In this document: one piece after another, positions 52,139 through 61,428 of the stretch
Numbering within the stretch: the stretch's first letter is position 1
Layout of the letters: the number at the start of each line of letters is the position of its first letter
NCBI RefSeq assembly: GCF_047730085.1
Contig: NZ_CP159830.1
Coordinates: 1,550,001-1,614,000 of the forward strand
Source: Njordibacter sp937773555
GTDB taxonomy: Bacteria; Pseudomonadota; Gammaproteobacteria; Pseudomonadales; Balneatricaceae
DNA: 64,000 nt
Direction of reading: 5' to 3'
Program-made: the position numbers and the translations under genes
Notes under the pieces: generated by a model
Told to the model about the DNA's origin: nothing
The model's database searches: none
The model's input: only the letters and a program-made list of their open reading frames with translations

Positions 52139-52873
52139 TTAAAAATCATCAAAATCGTCATCATCAGGCGGAGCACCATCTTTAATAAGGTGTTCTCTAC
52201 GCTGCAAGTAGGCCTCACGAATAAAAGTATAAGGGTCTCCGCTCATCAATGAGTCAAAGTTACCCAGCTGGTACCTAAGGTCTATCACTTGCAAAACAGA
52301 TATATAGAAATTATTTGCAACTGGGTCATAACGGCGAATGGGGCTGGCGCTTATATCAATCACTATGGCACTGGTGTCTCTTAATGTACTAGGGCCAAGG
52401 AGAGGTAAAACCATATAGGGGCCTGAGCTAACACCCCAGTAGCCTAGGGTTTGGCCAAAATCCTCTGGCTCTTGATAGATCCCTAGATTAGAGGCCACGT
52501 CGATAACACCTCCTAAACCTAGGGTGCTATTAATTACTAAGCGGCCAACATCCTTGGCAGCTTTTTTAGGCTTAAGTTGCAAACTGTGGTTTAAAAAGTT
52601 ACTCATTTCACTTAAGTTTGAAAAAAAGTTACTCACACCTTTAGTTACTACACTGGGTGTGACGTCTTCGTAAACGTTAACTACTGGCAGCAAAATTTTC
52701 TGGTCTACTACATCGTTCAATGCATAGACCTTGCGGTTAAAATTTTCATACGGATCTCTAGGATCTGAGCTAACGTCAGTAGACGATGCAATAGGTGCAC
52801 TCGAACATGCACTTAACATTGTTAAGCTTAGTGTCAAACCCACTGTTAAACCCATTTTTAAACGCCCTAACAT
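52139..52873 (-). CDS. mlaA: MlaA (VacJ) outer-membrane lipoprotein
   Basis: Outer-membrane component of the Mla phospholipid retrograde transport system. Lipoprotein signal with lipobox LSAC (Cys at about residue 23, followed by SSAP). Family core: DPYENFNRKVYALNDVVD, GVSNFFSNLSEMSNFLN, INSTLGLGGVIDVASNLG, EDFGQTLGYWGVSSGPYMV and LPLLGPSTLRD. The acidic C-terminus (PPDDDDFDDF) is typical. 244 aa, strong AAGGAAG site. Confidence 0.95.
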   Translation of the reverse strand: MLGRLKMGLTVGLTLSLTMLSACSSAPIASSTDVSSDPRDPYENFNRKVYALNDVVDQKILLPVVNVYEDVTPSVVTKGVSNFFSNLSEMSNFLNHSLQLKPKKAAKDVGRLVINSTLGLGGVIDVASNLGIYQEPEDFGQTLGYWGVSSGPYMVLPLLGPSTLRDTSAIVIDISASPIRRYDPVANNFYISVLQVIDLRYQLGNFDSLMSGDPYTFIREAYLQRREHLIKDGAPPDDDDFDDF

Positions 52874-52910
52874 GTTCTTCTTCCTTTTTTTTGTAAACTC
52901 TTTCTTTGTC

Positions 52911-53654
52911 CTACCACGCCATGACCTGCTTGATAAACGGAATAGTGATCCGTCTCTTCTCTAGCCAAGAGGCTGAGTCTAATAAATCTAAAACTGCCAA
53001 CACATTCGTCAGGCCCCGTGGGCTTCGTGAAAAAATATAGGCCACTTGCTCGTCCGTTAATTGCAAACCTTTTTGCTTAGCTTTAGCTTTTAATAATTGC
53101 CTACTGGCCACTTCATCCAAGGCATTTAATTGAAAAACATTAGCTAACTGTAATCTCGAGCGCAAATCGTTAAGTGAGCAGTTTATTGTTCTAGGGTTTG
53201 ATTTAGCTGACATCACAAGGTGATTACCTTGCTGCATTAACCTATTGTACAAATGAAACCAGGCCTGTGCCCAGTGACTATCAGCAACCAAGCAATCTAT
53301 ATCGTCAACACATACTAAAAAATTATGCTCTAAGCCCACTAGATAATCATTGGCTTGACGCGCTGGTATTTGCATTAACTCACTGCAGCTTATGTAGACC
53401 GCTTCCTGACCCATTTCTTGAGCTTTAAGCACGCAGCCTTGCAATACATGGCTTTTACCCACACCTTGAGCACCAAATACATAAACACTGTCAGCCTGCT
53501 CATTGAGCATCAGCTGATCTAGCGTTGGAGGCAATGCGGGTGCACCACTAAAGCTAAAGTTACTCAACTGTTGCTGAGCATTTAAAGTGACACCTAACAT
53601 AAGTTGCTCAGAGCCACGCTGCCCAAATGTGTTGGTTACAACATTAGACGTCAT
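52911..53654 (-). CDS. hda: DnaA regulatory inactivator Hda
   Basis: AAA+ DnaA paralogue that, with the sliding clamp, promotes hydrolysis of DnaA-bound ATP after initiation. The N-terminal EQLMLGV resembles the clamp-binding QLxLPL motif, the Walker A is VYVFGAQGVGKSHVL (about residue 75), Walker B LVCVDDIDCLV, and sensor 2 is in RSPRGLTNVLAVLD. 247 aa. Start overlaps the perM stop (ATGA). perM-hda is the Pseudomonas arrangement. Confidence 0.93.
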   Translation of the reverse strand: MTSNVVTNTFGQRGSEQLMLGVTLNAQQQLSNFSFSGAPALPPTLDQLMLNEQADSVYVFGAQGVGKSHVLQGCVLKAQEMGQEAVYISCSELMQIPARQANDYLVGLEHNFLVCVDDIDCLVADSHWAQAWFHLYNRLMQQGNHLVMSAKSNPRTINCSLNDLRSRLQLANVFQLNALDEVASRQLLKAKAKQKGLQLTDEQVAYIFSRSPRGLTNVLAVLDLLDSASWLEKRRITIPFIKQVMAW

Positions 53655-54715
53655 TCACTATCCCGCTGACCATACAATGAGCTTTTGATATAGCCCTCAT
53701 GAAGATTGCGCAACAATACCATAATCACAGCAGCGATTGGCAAAGCTAACAAAATACCCATAAACCCAAATAATTGACCACCTGCTAAAATTGCAAATAT
53801 GACAGCCACTGGATGCAAGCCAATACGATCACCTACAAGAAGTGGAGTTAGTACAAAGCTCTCTACCATTTGCCCTATAACAAACACTGCAACCACGAGA
53901 GTAAGTGGCACGTACCCGTCAAACTGAAAAAAGGCAATAACCATGGCGACTGCAATACCAACAACAAAACCTAAGTAAGGCACAATACTGGCTAGGCCAG
54001 CCAATATACCAATTAATAATGCGTAATTTAAGCCCACCGCACTAAGCCCTAGTGCATATATTACGCCCAAACTAAACATGACTAGCAGCTGGCCTCTCAT
54101 AAATGCGCCCAAAACATCATTACTCTCTGACGCCAGCGCACTAACACGGGGTTGAGCGCTAATGGGCAACAAAGCCTTGATGCGCGCTGTAAGAAGATCA
54201 AAATCCCTCAACATATAAAATGCCACCACAGGAACCATGGCCATAGAGCCTAGGGTAGAAATTAAACTCATACTCGATTGTGTAGCATATTGAACCACGC
54301 GAGAAATTACCCCGCCTGTTTGTTTCCACTCAGCAGAGAGTCCTTCAGTAACTAGGTCTAAGTTCATGCTTTTAACATCTACACCTAAATTTGACTGCAA
54401 CCACGGTAACAAAGCGGCATTATACCAGACCTCAATAGTGGGTATCATTTGTACTAAGGTCTGAATCTGCTTAATCATCAAAGGCACAACAACCAATATT
54501 ATGGCCGCCAACACCAAAATTAACACTACAAATACAATTATCGTTGCAATTGTTCTGCTACATCCTCTGGCTTCTAAACGATCAGCAAAGGGATCTGCCA
54601 AGTAGGCGATGCCAATACCTACAACAAACGGCGTAAGCACAGGCTGAAGTAAATAGAGCAACGCTGCTACAATAGCCCCTACAAAAAACAACAACCCTGT
54701 CTGAGACTGCGTCAT
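53651..54715 (-). CDS. perM: AI-2E transporter family membrane protein, PerM
   Basis: Polytopic inner-membrane protein with about eight helices (LLFFVGAIVAALLYLLQPVL, IATIIVFVVLILVLAAIILV and others), a periplasmic stretch around residues 95-140 and the family motif GILAGLASIVPYLGFVVGI. Transport function is unproven for PerM. The frame begins at 54724, but the AAGGA site abuts that ATG, so I take the ATG at 54715 (MTQSQTGLL), at 9 nt spacing. 354 aa. Confidence 0.9.
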   Translation of the reverse strand: MTQSQTGLLFFVGAIVAALLYLLQPVLTPFVVGIGIAYLADPFADRLEARGCSRTIATIIVFVVLILVLAAIILVVVPLMIKQIQTLVQMIPTIEVWYNAALLPWLQSNLGVDVKSMNLDLVTEGLSAEWKQTGGVISRVVQYATQSSMSLISTLGSMAMVPVVAFYMLRDFDLLTARIKALLPISAQPRVSALASESNDVLGAFMRGQLLVMFSLGVIYALGLSAVGLNYALLIGILAGLASIVPYLGFVVGIAVAMVIAFFQFDGYVPLTLVVAVFVIGQMVESFVLTPLLVGDRIGLHPVAVIFAILAGGQLFGFMGILLALPIAAVIMVLLRNLHEGYIKSSLYGQRDSE

Positions 54716-54732
54716 TAGATACATTCCTTATA

Positions 54733-55836
54733 TTAATTCCATTGATAGTGCCATAAAGGACTACTATCAGCGTCCTCCTTGGCATCCATCTTGTCTACAG
54801 GTTTTAATCGTCGTTTAAGATCAACAACTGATTTAACTTGAGCTAGATGAGATTGAGCAAATATTCTAAACTCTAATGTAGCGCCACTGGCACTGCGCAG
54901 TTGTACCCCTTGAATACCAGCAATGCCCTGCAACATTGCACGTAATTCAACATAGTCCTCAAACTGGGTCACCTGATCTACTCGCAATATAGCAATTTTA
55001 GTGTCGTCATCAATTGATGCTTTAATAGCAGTGGCCAAGGCGAATTTTGCTACTAAACTGGATGACAAACGGTCTTGTAAAGGGTCTATTAAAGTGGCTA
55101 AGTCCGTGCCTTCAGAAGACCACTGCTGTTCAACTTCGTCCAGCCAAAAATTCCACTCCACCCGCCACAGCTTTTGACTATCTTGGAACATACGACCAAC
55201 TAATACGGCGTCAGCTTGATAACGGCTGGAGGCGCTTTTAATCGTATCTCTAAACAGCCCCCATAGGGCCCCAGCATTGATAGCAACTTGGTCTTCTAAA
55301 TCTAATAACGGCCATAATAACGGCATACCTCGTTGTTCTGCTTGCTGCATGATTTGTGCCACCATAGGGTGGCTATCATCACTAACAATCTGGCGAGTGC
55401 CCTGGGTATCTTCCACCAACCAAACTAAGATTGCTGCACGATCAGCTCCCCAAATGGGGAGCCCAGAGTCAGCAATTAGTCGATTAACCTGTAACGCATC
55501 AAAGGCTAACTCTATCACCGCTTGCGGCTTACCGTCAGCTAATTGAGTGGTAAAGGAAAAGCGCTGCAAGTAATCGTCTGCGTCTACTAGCGCAGTGCGT
55601 ATGCGCGGGTTATTTAAGCTCTTTGTTTGTCCCGTCACTTTAACCAACACTTGACTAAGGCCCACCTTTTTCGCCCTCATCAGCTGTGCTTGGGATTGGT
55701 CTTCCACGGCAACCTCGGCACTATAGAGGCCTTCTACAGTGACACTAAATGCTGGGGAAGCCAACAACAGTAGCAGCAACCCAGAACTTATTTTCCATAA
55801 TGACTTAGCCACTATTTTTTGCAATATTAATGTCAT
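54733..55836 (-). CDS. DUF2066 periplasmic protein
   Basis: 367 aa with a signal peptide (SLWKISSGLLLLLLASPAFS, residues 13-32) and the DUF2066 N-terminal segment VEGLYSAEVAVEDQSQAQLM, then GLSQVLVKVTGQ. Function unknown; the gene is conserved beside perM/hda and divergent from purM in Pseudomonas-like genomes. The C-terminal half (LPLLDLEDQ type region, KIAILRVDQVTQFEDYVELR) shows no catalytic motif. Divergent from purM by 200 nt. Confidence 0.86.
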   Translation of the reverse strand: MTLILQKIVAKSLWKISSGLLLLLLASPAFSVTVEGLYSAEVAVEDQSQAQLMRAKKVGLSQVLVKVTGQTKSLNNPRIRTALVDADDYLQRFSFTTQLADGKPQAVIELAFDALQVNRLIADSGLPIWGADRAAILVWLVEDTQGTRQIVSDDSHPMVAQIMQQAEQRGMPLLWPLLDLEDQVAINAGALWGLFRDTIKSASSRYQADAVLVGRMFQDSQKLWRVEWNFWLDEVEQQWSSEGTDLATLIDPLQDRLSSSLVAKFALATAIKASIDDDTKIAILRVDQVTQFEDYVELRAMLQGIAGIQGVQLRSASGATLEFRIFAQSHLAQVKSVVDLKRRLKPVDKMDAKEDADSSPLWHYQWN

Positions 55837-56036
55837 ACAGTATCTTTGGTTATTATTGGATTAGGTATTTTGCCAGTCTAAAGTAAATCTCCCTAACTAT
55901 AATCAATATGTGTCAGTGCTGCCAGCAACAAAAGTACAAAAAACCTCTAAACTTCCACTATAAGCAGGTGATGAAACATCGGGAGACGTGGTAAAATAAG
56001 GCATTCTAACTAAACGACTAAGGTCACCCCCCTGCT

Positions 56037-57083
56037 ATGAGCACTGAAGCCCCTACCCATTCCCTAAGCTATAAAGATGCTGGTGTTGATATCGATGCAG
56101 GTAACGCTCTTATTGAACGCATTAAAGGTGTCGCTAAGCGCACCCGTCGCCCAGAAGTAATGGCTGGCCTAGGCGGTTTTGGAGCACTGTTCGAGCTACC
56201 CAAGGGGTATGACGAGCCGGTACTTGTATCTGGCACCGATGGCGTCGGCACGAAGTTAAAATTAGCTTTAGAACTTAACCGTCATGATCATATCGGTATC
56301 GACCTTGTGGCTATGTGTGCTAACGATTTAATTGTTGCCGGTGCAGAACCATTATTTTTCTTAGACTATTACGCCACTGGCAAGCTAGATGTAGACATTG
56401 CAACACGCGTAGTAACCGGAATTGGTGAAGGCTGCGAACTTGCAGGTGCCTCTTTAGTGGGTGGTGAAACAGCCGAAATGCCAGGCATGTACGAAGGTGA
56501 AGATTATGATCTTGCTGGTTTCTGTGTAGGCATCGTAGAAAAGAGCAAAATCATAGATGGCAGTAAAGTTGCTTCAGGAGATGTGCTGATCGGATTGCCA
56601 GCCTCGGGCCCACACTCTAATGGTTATTCCTTAATTCGCAAAATTATTGACGTGAGCAAAGCCGATTTGCAACAGGACATTGGTGGTGTCAGTTTAGGTG
56701 AAGCCCTAATGGAACCGACCCGTATTTACGTAAAAGCTTTGCTAGAATTGTTTAAGCAAGTAGATGTAAGGGCTTTATCCCATATTACTGGTGGCGGTTT
56801 ACTAGAGAATATCCCTCGCGTATTACCAAGCGACAGTGTAGCTGTAATTGATACTCATTCATGGCTGCAACCTGCAGTATTTAAGTGGTTACAAACTAAT
56901 GGTAATGTAACTGATACTGAAATGTACCGCACATTCAACTGTGGCGTAGGCATGGTGATTGTAGTGGCTGAAGAAGACCAAGCCAAAACCATAGCATGCT
57001 TAACTAACGCCGGTGAACAACCGTGGGTTATTGGCCATATTAAACAAAATAATGGCTCTGAAGACGCTGTTATTATGCGTTAA
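56037..57083 (+). CDS. purM: phosphoribosylformylglycinamidine cyclo-ligase (AIR synthetase)
   Basis: ATP-dependent ring closure of FGAM to AIR in purine synthesis. Motifs: YKDAGVDIDAGNALIERI, LGGFGALFELP, LVSGTDGVGTKLKLAL, DLVAMCANDLIVAGAEPLFF, GGETAEMPGMY and GLPASGPHSNGYSLIRKI. 348 aa. Followed by purN 20 nt downstream, the standard pair. A TAAAAT about 45 nt upstream might be the -10, not certain. Confidence 0.97.
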   Translation: MSTEAPTHSLSYKDAGVDIDAGNALIERIKGVAKRTRRPEVMAGLGGFGALFELPKGYDEPVLVSGTDGVGTKLKLALELNRHDHIGIDLVAMCANDLIVAGAEPLFFLDYYATGKLDVDIATRVVTGIGEGCELAGASLVGGETAEMPGMYEGEDYDLAGFCVGIVEKSKIIDGSKVASGDVLIGLPASGPHSNGYSLIRKIIDVSKADLQQDIGGVSLGEALMEPTRIYVKALLELFKQVDVRALSHITGGGLLENIPRVLPSDSVAVIDTHSWLQPAVFKWLQTNGNVTDTEMYRTFNCGVGMVIVVAEEDQAKTIACLTNAGEQPWVIGHIKQNNGSEDAVIMR

Positions 57084-57103
57084 TTTAACGCTTGGATACT
57101 TAA

Positions 57104-57769
57104 ATGCATGAACCATCCTTACAACAGATACCCCGCCTTGTGGTGCTCATATCTGGCAGTGGCAGTAATCTGCAAGTACTGATTAACGCCATTGCTGATG
57201 GCACTATTGCTGCTACTATCGAACTAGTTATTAGCAACAAACAAGAAGCTATGGGCTTAGCCAGAGCGAATAGAGCAGGTATTGCGACTCAAGTCATTAA
57301 CCACCTTGACTATGGCAGTCGTGAAGCATTTGATCGTGAGTTAATGCATGCCATAGATGATAAACAGCCAGACCTTATAGTTTTGGCTGGTTTTATGCGC
57401 ATTTTTACGCCCGAATTAACCCATCGTTACGAAGGGCGTATGCTTAACATTCACCCTTCGTTGTTACCCCTGTTTAAAGGCACCAATACCCATGAGCGCG
57501 CTCTAGAAGCAGAGGTGGAGCAACATGGAGCCAGCGTGCATTTTGTTTCGAGTGAACTTGATGGTGGGCCTATTGTCATACAAGCATTGGTTCCTGTGCT
57601 AAACATGGATTCACCCAGCATATTAGCTAGTCGGGTTTTGGTACAAGAGCATATTATTTACCCTATCGCTATAAAGTGGTTTTGTGAGGGACGTCTAAAA
57701 CTTCACAACAACACCGTATTAATGGATGGCCATAGCTTACCTACTCAGGGAATGCCGTTCCAATGTTAA
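57104..57769 (+). CDS. purN: phosphoribosylglycinamide formyltransferase
   Basis: Uses 10-formyl-THF to formylate GAR in purine synthesis. Motifs: LVVLISGSGSNLQVLINAI (phosphate site), LVISNKQEAMGLARA, the catalytic Asn/His/Asp set in NIHPSLLPLFKG and HFVSSELDGGPIV. 221 aa. It consumes the 10-formyl-THF that FolD makes. Cotranscribed with purM. Confidence 0.97.
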   Translation: MHEPSLQQIPRLVVLISGSGSNLQVLINAIADGTIAATIELVISNKQEAMGLARANRAGIATQVINHLDYGSREAFDRELMHAIDDKQPDLIVLAGFMRIFTPELTHRYEGRMLNIHPSLLPLFKGTNTHERALEAEVEQHGASVHFVSSELDGGPIVIQALVPVLNMDSPSILASRVLVQEHIIYPIAIKWFCEGRLKLHNNTVLMDGHSLPTQGMPFQC

Positions 57770-57805
57770 AGTGAGAGCTTGATATTCATATCTCAAGGAA
57801 GTGCA

Positions 57806-58543
57806 ATGTCATATGTGAAGCAAACTTTGTTTAATGCTACTAGCCTAGCCGGTCTATTCCTGGTGTTATTATGGAGTAGCAACAGCATAGCTGAGCTGCG
57901 CACTTTTCAAGCCATTTACACCAGCCAGTGGGACTTGGGCATCAGCCTGTCAGGCAAGGCAAAACGCAGCCTAGTTAAGAACAGTGATGGCAATTATCGC
58001 CTCACTACAGAAGCCAGTGCAATGATTGCTTCCCTCACTGAATCTTCATTATTCAGCCTTTTAGATGATCAACTTCAACCTATCCATTACAGCTACCAGC
58101 GAAAAGTTTTTAACAACAAGCGTAACGTAGAAGTGGCATTCGACTGGCCAAACAAAAAAGTTAAGAACACCGCAGAGGGGTCTTCCTGGCTGATGGATAT
58201 CGTGCCACACACGTTAGATAAACAAAGTGTGCAGTTACGCTTGCAGCTTGACTTGGCAATCACCCCAGTAGTTGAGGGACAAATTTATGCCTACGAGGTA
58301 GCTGATGGTGGACTACTTAAAACCTATCGCTTTATTGCTGATGGTGAAGACCTCATTGAAACAGCCTTGGGCACGTTTAAGTCTGTGCGTATTAAGCGTG
58401 ATAGAGGTGAGGATACTGACCGAGAAACATGGATTTGGTTTGCGCCAGAACTGGACTATACCATTGTCCGCATTGTGCAAAAAGAAACTGACGGCAAACG
58501 TTACCAACTCAATTTGACCCATCTAAACTGGCTAGAACGTTAA
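57806..58543 (+). CDS. DUF3108 secreted protein
   Basis: Periplasmic protein of unknown function, found after purN in Pseudomonas-like genomes. A signal peptide covers about residues 1-30 (LAGLFLVLLWSSNSIAE). The DUF3108 body starts FQAIYTSQWDLGISLSGKAK and includes YSYQRKVFNNKRNVEVAFDW, LGTFKSVRIKRDRG and WIWFAPELDYTIVRI. I chose the ATG at 57806, preceded by AAGGAAG; the frame opens nine codons earlier. 245 aa. Confidence 0.88.
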   Translation: MSYVKQTLFNATSLAGLFLVLLWSSNSIAELRTFQAIYTSQWDLGISLSGKAKRSLVKNSDGNYRLTTEASAMIASLTESSLFSLLDDQLQPIHYSYQRKVFNNKRNVEVAFDWPNKKVKNTAEGSSWLMDIVPHTLDKQSVQLRLQLDLAITPVVEGQIYAYEVADGGLLKTYRFIADGEDLIETALGTFKSVRIKRDRGEDTDRETWIWFAPELDYTIVRIVQKETDGKRYQLNLTHLNWLER

Positions 58544-58653
58544 TCAGAACGTCCCTCCGCACTTTATTGTGCAAAGCTTAGTAAAGCTATTAGCGCACAG
58601 CCACTGATTTAGTTACACTCCTTGGCTAGAAATAATTTAATTAAGGATCTATC

Positions 58654-59916
58654 TTGGCTTCTTCACACCGTATTGCTGCTTTTATCTTAACCGCCACCAC
58701 AGCCATAGGTAGCCACGCCAGCCAATTTCAAGATCTGTTTCAACTCGCACAGGCTAACGACCCTAGCTACCTCGCTGCCCAGCACACGCTTGAATCTAAA
58801 CTACAGATCATCCCGCAAGCCAATAGTGCACTTAGTCCACAAATAACGGGAAAGCTTAATCAAAATTTAGCTTTAGATGCACGCTCCAACAGTCACAGTT
58901 ATGGTGTGCAAGTGGCCCTGCCCTTAAGGCTAGATGCATACTATGGCATGAAAGTGGCGGAGCAAATTGCTGCTGGGGCACGCATTAGCTTCGAAAAAAC
59001 CCATCAAAATCTTATTTTTTCTGTTATTGAACGTTATGTAGCGGTGATCAAACAACAGCACCAACTTTTTTCAAGCATGGCTGAGGTGACTGCTATAGAA
59101 CAGCGTTTAAAACAAACTCAGCAACAAGTTGATCTAGGCATTACTAGTATTATTCAGCTGCAAGACGTAAAAGCCAACTTTCAACAATTACAGGTAAACC
59201 TGCTACAGGTTAGGCAAAACCTAAGCTTAGCTAGGGCTAATCTTGAGAATTTAACCAACCAAGCATTACCAGAGCAGCTTCCTGCCCTAGGCAGTGGCTT
59301 TAGTGCCGACAGCCTAATCACTACTAACTCTCTAGAAAATTGGTTTGTTTTGGCACAGGATAATAATCTTGACCTTGCTAACAATAGTTCTGCCACTCGA
59401 CAGGCATTCCATAACTACCAGGTCAAGGATGTAAGTATGTACCCTACTGCAAATGTCACTGTGGCAAAGAATTACAGCAGCGCTATGGGTGATTCACAAA
59501 CATTCTCTATCGGGGTGTCAGGCACTTTTTATGACGGTGGTCTTAACCAAGCCCAAACCAAAGAGGCCAAAGAAAGCTGGCATGCTGTTGAACAGCAAGG
59601 CCAAGCCCTGCTGAAGGCCACACAACAAGAAGTTAGGCGCTGGCATCAAGCCCTTGATACGAGTCGCCAACAAATTCAAGCGTTGGCGCAATTAGATAAA
59701 GCAGTGCAAGCATCTTTAGCAGGAAAGAATACGGAGTACGAATTGGGCTTGAGAGACCTCAGTGATATTCTAGATGCTGAAAAACTAGTATTTTCTGCAC
59801 AAAGAAACTGGGCAAATGCACGCCTTGATTTAGTTCTAAACCAATTGCGCCTCAAAAAAGCCAGCGGCCTTTTAAGCCGTGATGACCTTACTCAATTGGA
59901 CCAATGGTTTAACTAA
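58654..59916 (+). CDS. TolC-like outer-membrane efflux protein
   Basis: Trimeric outer-membrane channel protein of type I secretion or RND efflux. Signal peptide (IAAFILTATTAIGSHAS), then the duplicated alpha-helical hairpin repeats typical of the OEP family: FQLAQANDPSYLAAQHTLES, RLKQTQQQVDLGITSIIQLQ and LSLARANLENLTNQALPEQL; second repeat with GLNQAQTKEAKESWHAV and NTEYELGLRDLSDILDAEKL. 420 aa. TTG start with AAGGAT upstream. No cognate inner-membrane pump is adjacent. Confidence 0.87.
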   Translation: MASSHRIAAFILTATTAIGSHASQFQDLFQLAQANDPSYLAAQHTLESKLQIIPQANSALSPQITGKLNQNLALDARSNSHSYGVQVALPLRLDAYYGMKVAEQIAAGARISFEKTHQNLIFSVIERYVAVIKQQHQLFSSMAEVTAIEQRLKQTQQQVDLGITSIIQLQDVKANFQQLQVNLLQVRQNLSLARANLENLTNQALPEQLPALGSGFSADSLITTNSLENWFVLAQDNNLDLANNSSATRQAFHNYQVKDVSMYPTANVTVAKNYSSAMGDSQTFSIGVSGTFYDGGLNQAQTKEAKESWHAVEQQGQALLKATQQEVRRWHQALDTSRQQIQALAQLDKAVQASLAGKNTEYELGLRDLSDILDAEKLVFSAQRNWANARLDLVLNQLRLKKASGLLSRDDLTQLDQWFN

Positions 59917-59969
59917 TTGTAGCAGTCAGTGCAGTGACCTGCCGGTTAGTGTAGATTGACTTTTAAGAC

Positions 59970-59995
59970 GCTAATAGACCATATTGTCTATTAGC
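59970..59995. terminator. hairpin between tolC-like and dcd genes (probable terminator)
   Basis: GCTAATAGAC-CATATT-GTCTATTAGC: perfect 10-bp arms (59970-59979 and 59986-59995) in the 84-nt gap between convergent genes. There is no clear U-run on either side, so intrinsic termination is possible but not certain; it may only protect mRNA 3' ends. Confidence 0.5.
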
Positions 59996-60000
59996 CATAC

Positions 60001-60585
60001 CTAGGCGTCTTGGTCAATACGGCTTGCTAGCGCGCTTTGTTGATGTTTGTATTTAGCGTCGGGCCTTTTATTGTATGGCCTAAGTGATGGGCTAGAGAGC
60101 GTTTCAAAATTGATCGCACCAATAGTCATATTAGGTTTTAACGCCAAGGGCAGCTTGCCACTGTTAAAACACTCTAGCACAATAGCACCACTCCAACCGG
60201 GGTCAATACGATGTGCTGTAACATGAACCATAAGCCCTAATCGTGCTAGCGAAGAGCGCCCATCTAACCAGCCGACATGGTCATCAGGAATAGTGATCGA
60301 CTCTAATGTGACGGCTAGTGCCAACTCACCAGGGTGTAGAAAAAAGCTCTCACCTTCCTCAACAACAATCTCTTCACTCATAATGGCTTCAAGGGTACTG
60401 TTTATCTCTTCGCGGCTAGCGCTTACGTCTACAAACGCACGAGCATGGTCCTTAAACACACGAAAGCTATTGCCTAATCGCAGGTCTACACTGACTCCCG
60501 TAATAACGCTATCGTCAGGCCGTGGTTCAATGCCAATTTTGCCACTATTTAAAGCGGCGATAATGTCTTTATCACTTAAACGCAT
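60001..60585 (-). CDS. dcd: dCTP deaminase
   Basis: Deaminates dCTP to dUTP, the main route to dTTP in gammaproteobacteria. Homotrimeric dUTPase-like fold: MRLSDKDIIAALNSGKIGIE start, GVSVDLRLGNSFRVF, HPGELALAVTLESITIPDD, DGRSSLARLGLMVHVTAHRI and the GAIVLECFNSGKLPLALKP segment with the catalytic Glu. 194 aa. 5 nt after mrp, the usual apbC-dcd pair. Confidence 0.97.
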   Translation of the reverse strand: MRLSDKDIIAALNSGKIGIEPRPDDSVITGVSVDLRLGNSFRVFKDHARAFVDVSASREEINSTLEAIMSEEIVVEEGESFFLHPGELALAVTLESITIPDDHVGWLDGRSSLARLGLMVHVTAHRIDPGWSGAIVLECFNSGKLPLALKPNMTIGAINFETLSSPSLRPYNKRPDAKYKHQQSALASRIDQDA

Positions 60586-60590
60586 GAGAT

Positions 60591-61418
60591 TTAATCTTCA
60601 TCTATACTAATACTAGGCATGGATTGGCTAGTCACATCAAGCTTTGACACTAGTGAATGGGCCAACTTTACATAGGTATGGGCCGCCGCTGATTGCGGCT
60701 CAGCGACCACCGTGGGTGTTCCTCCATCAACAAGCACCCGAATAGCCATGCTCAATGGTAAGCTGGCAAGCAAGTCAGTGCCATACTCTTGGGCCAGTGC
60801 TTCACCGCCGCCAGCACCAAAAATTGCCTCTTCATGATTGCATTGGCTACACACATGAGTGCTCATATTTTCCACAATGCCTAACACGGGTACTTTTACC
60901 TTATTAAACATTTCTATACCCTTGCGGGCATCTAGCAATGCTAGGTCCTGTGGAGTGGTCACAATCACTGCACCAGACACTTGCGCCTTTTGACACAAGG
61001 TTAATTGTATATCACCAGTGCCAGGAGGCATGTCAACAAACAAGTAATCCAACTCCCCCCAATTTGTTTGTAATAGCATCTGCTGCAATGCACCTGCTGC
61101 CATTGGGCCACGCCAAACCATAGGCGAGTTGGCATCTACTAAAAAGGCCATAGACATGACACTTACGCCATGAGCTTGAATAGGCACAAACCACTTCTCT
61201 TCCATCGTTTCTGGGTGGCTGCCTTCAGCAATTCCCAACATTAAACCTTGGCTGGGGCCATAAATGTCAGCATCTAAAACACCAACTTTAAAACCCGCTT
61301 TAGCCATGGCTAACGCCACGTTAACTGTGGTTGTCGATTTACCTACACCGCCCTTGCCAGAAGCTATGGCAACGATGTGTTTGATGTTTTGAAGGCCTTC
61401 TGGTCGTGTGTCGCTCAT
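60591..61418 (-). CDS. mrp: Mrp/ApbC iron-sulfur cluster carrier ATPase, short form
   Basis: ParA-like ATPase that carries and delivers Fe-S clusters. Deviant Walker A IVAIASGKGGVGKSTTTV (about residues 13-30), LDADIYGPSQGLMLGI, YLFVDMPPGTGDIQLTLCQ, and the cluster-binding CXXC in THVCSQCNHEEAIFGAGGG. I take the ATG at 61418 (MSDTRPEGLQ), with AGGA upstream. At 275 aa it lacks the N-terminal MIP18/DUF59 domain that E. coli Mrp has; the upstream frame to 61493 lies in trmA and does not encode it. Next to metG and dcd, as in relatives. Confidence 0.93.
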   Translation of the reverse strand: MSDTRPEGLQNIKHIVAIASGKGGVGKSTTTVNVALAMAKAGFKVGVLDADIYGPSQGLMLGIAEGSHPETMEEKWFVPIQAHGVSVMSMAFLVDANSPMVWRGPMAAGALQQMLLQTNWGELDYLFVDMPPGTGDIQLTLCQKAQVSGAVIVTTPQDLALLDARKGIEMFNKVKVPVLGIVENMSTHVCSQCNHEEAIFGAGGGEALAQEYGTDLLASLPLSMAIRVLVDGGTPTVVAEPQSAAAHTYVKLAHSLVSKLDVTSQSMPSISIDED

Positions 61419-61428
61419 TAGATATATC

